This document shows, piece by piece, positions 5,677 to 6,463 of a stretch of DNA of 6,463 nt. Origin of the DNA: Chloroflexota bacterium (GTDB taxonomy: Bacteria; Chloroflexota; Limnocylindria; QHBO01); contig VBJX01000126.1 of the NCBI GenBank assembly GCA_005879775.1, positions 2,743-9,205 on the forward strand, given 5' to 3'. Every line of letters starts with the position of its first letter. Position 1 is the first letter of the stretch. The notes under the pieces are model-generated. The model had not been told where the DNA came from, ran no database searches, and saw only the letters and a program-made list of their open reading frames with translations. The translations under genes and the position numbers were made by a program.

Positions 5677-6392
5677 AGAACCAGCCGCTGGTGCTCGTTG
5701 CCGACGACGAGCCCCGCATCACCAAGCTGGTGGCGATCACCCTGAACGACGAGGGCTTCCGCGTGGTGACCGCCGGGGGCGGCGAGGAGGCACTCCGCAA
5801 GGCCGAGGAGATGCGCCCGGACATCGTCCTGCTCGACGTCGTGATGCCGGACCTCGACGGAATCGAAGTGATGCGCCAGCTCCGGGAGTGGCGGCCGGTG
5901 CCGGTCATCCTGCTTACGGCCAAGGGCTCGACCGCCGACAAGGCCAAGGGTCTCGATGAGCTCGCCGCCAGGGTGCGCGCGGTGCTGCGCCGGGCGGCAG
6001 GGATCGCCCCGGGTGCCGGAGTGCTGACCATCGGCAACGTCCAGATCGACCTCGAGCGGCGGATGATGACCCGCGACGGCCAGCTCGTCCAGCTGAGCCG
6101 CACGGAGTGGCTCCTCCTCCAGCATCTGGCCGCCAACGCCGGCAAGGTGGTCCTGCACAGCGAGCTGCTCACCAAGGTCTGGGGCCCCGAGTATCGTGAC
6201 GACCTCCAGTACCTGCGGGTCTGGATCAGCCGCGTGCGGCGCAAGCTCGGCGCCGCGCCGGGCGAGCCGGGGCCGATCGTCACCTTCCAGGGGATCGGGT
6301 ACGTGCTCTACGTTGACCAGGCCAAGCCACTCGAAGCCCCGCACGAGCCACTCGAGATCGGCGATGCCGCGGCGGCGGACAATGGCAGCTGA
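5673..6392 (+). CDS. OmpR/KdpE-type response regulator with a shortened receiver domain
   Basis: This 239-residue regulator starts at ATG 5673, overlapping the kinase stop as ATGA, with GAGGA at 5662-5666. The receiver has the acidic pair D11-D12, phospho-acceptor D55 in LLDVVMPDLDG, and T82 in VILLTAK. After KAKGLD (90-95) it jumps to ELAARVRAVLRR. The family reads GLD-LGADDY-x-x-KPF-x-x-DELAARV here, so about 14 residues are absent, including beta5 and the conserved Lys-Pro. The winged-helix output domain (about 117-215) is complete, with LSRTEWLLLQHLAANAG, VWGPEYRDDLQYLRVWISRV and FQGIGYVLYV. The YLR recognition-helix region resembles KdpE rather than PhoB, though the targets are unknown. 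If the gap is real, phospho-signalling and receiver dimerisation should fail while DNA binding could persist. If it is an assembly error, this is an ordinary regulator paired with the kinase. Confidence 0.9.
   Translation: MKNQPLVLVADDEPRITKLVAITLNDEGFRVVTAGGGEEALRKAEEMRPDIVLLDVVMPDLDGIEVMRQLREWRPVPVILLTAKGSTADKAKGLDELAARVRAVLRRAAGIAPGAGVLTIGNVQIDLERRMMTRDGQLVQLSRTEWLLLQHLAANAGKVVLHSELLTKVWGPEYRDDLQYLRVWISRVRRKLGAAPGEPGPIVTFQGIGYVLYVDQAKPLEAPHEPLEIGDAAAADNGS
5952..5960 (+). other. In-frame deletion junction in the receiver domain
   Basis: The codons for GLD (ending at 5957) run directly into ELAARVRA. OmpR-family receivers place LGADDY, two variable residues, KPF and a few more residues between these blocks. 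The apparent loss is about 42 bases, a multiple of three, so the downstream frame is kept. The exact junction is ambiguous because a GAT/GAC Asp codon is expected on both sides of the missing stretch. Confidence 0.75.
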
Positions 6393-6463
6393 CGCGATCC
6401 TGATCACGCTCGAGGCGCTCCTCGTTCCTGGAGCCGACGAGCCGGTCGCGCTCGAAGAGGCAC
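6382..6463 (+). CDS. N-terminal fragment of an unidentified protein, possibly ScpB-like (runs off window)
   Basis: The frame starts at ATG 6382, overlaps the regulator by 11 bases, and stays open to the window edge, giving 27 residues. It starts MAADAILITLEALLVPGADE and continues PVALEEA. The LEALL...DEPVALEE pattern is reminiscent of the N-terminus of the segregation protein ScpB (LEALLF-x-x-x-EP-V-S-L-E-E-L), but 27 residues are too few for a firm call. The overlap and the G/C-rich third positions support a real coupled gene. No strong Shine-Dalgarno is seen; GGCGGCGGA just upstream is weak. Confidence 0.45.
   Translation, partial: MAADAILITLEALLVPGADEPVALEEA

Noticed and set aside
5508..6407. 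Long minus-strand open frame of 299 residues opposite the kinase and regulator
   Set aside because: It is a shadow of the regulator: the plus-strand frame shows clear family motifs, while the minus-strand product has none and is low in complexity.

Overview
The window is a high-GC bacterial chromosome segment. All genes lie on the + strand and are closely packed, and third codon positions are almost all G or C. Gene content and protein style point to an uncultured Chloroflexota-type bacterium (Limnocylindria/Ellin6529-like) or a similar high-GC lineage: a DUF2089/DUF4097 cluster, a KimA-like APC permease, and a YggT protein ahead of a PAS histidine kinase and a KdpE-like regulator. That placement is inference from resemblance, not from a marker gene.

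Region 1 (1-1946) is a tight cluster of four genes: the 3' end of an unidentified gene, a DUF2089 zinc-ribbon/HTH protein, a DUF4097 beta-repeat protein with a ladder of VSGD motifs, and a small SHOCT-like protein. Junctions abut or are 3 bp apart. A short helical motif (about 25 residues) recurs in all three complete proteins, so they probably act together, perhaps as an envelope-stress or regulatory module like Bacillus YvlB.

Region 2 (1947-4060) has an 87-bp gap with a possible weak, near-leaderless promoter, followed by a KimA-type potassium importer of the APC superfamily. The transporter is broken near 2664-2677: the frame shifts and roughly ten codons of transmembrane segment 4 are missing, leaving two ORFs that overlap as TGATG.

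Region 3 (4061-6463) has a 129-bp gap with no clear promoter, then a tight operon: a YggT-family membrane protein (GTG start behind a perfect Shine-Dalgarno), a soluble PAS histidine kinase (GTGA overlap), an OmpR/KdpE-type response regulator (ATGA overlap), and the start of another gene (11-bp overlap). The regulator lacks about 14 receiver residues that should hold beta5 and the conserved Lys-Pro.

The two internal losses, both inside strongly conserved protein segments about 3.3 kb apart, are the most striking thing here. They are either real decay or, at least as likely, small assembly deletions. No RNA genes, CRISPR arrays, insertion sequences or convincing intrinsic terminators were seen.
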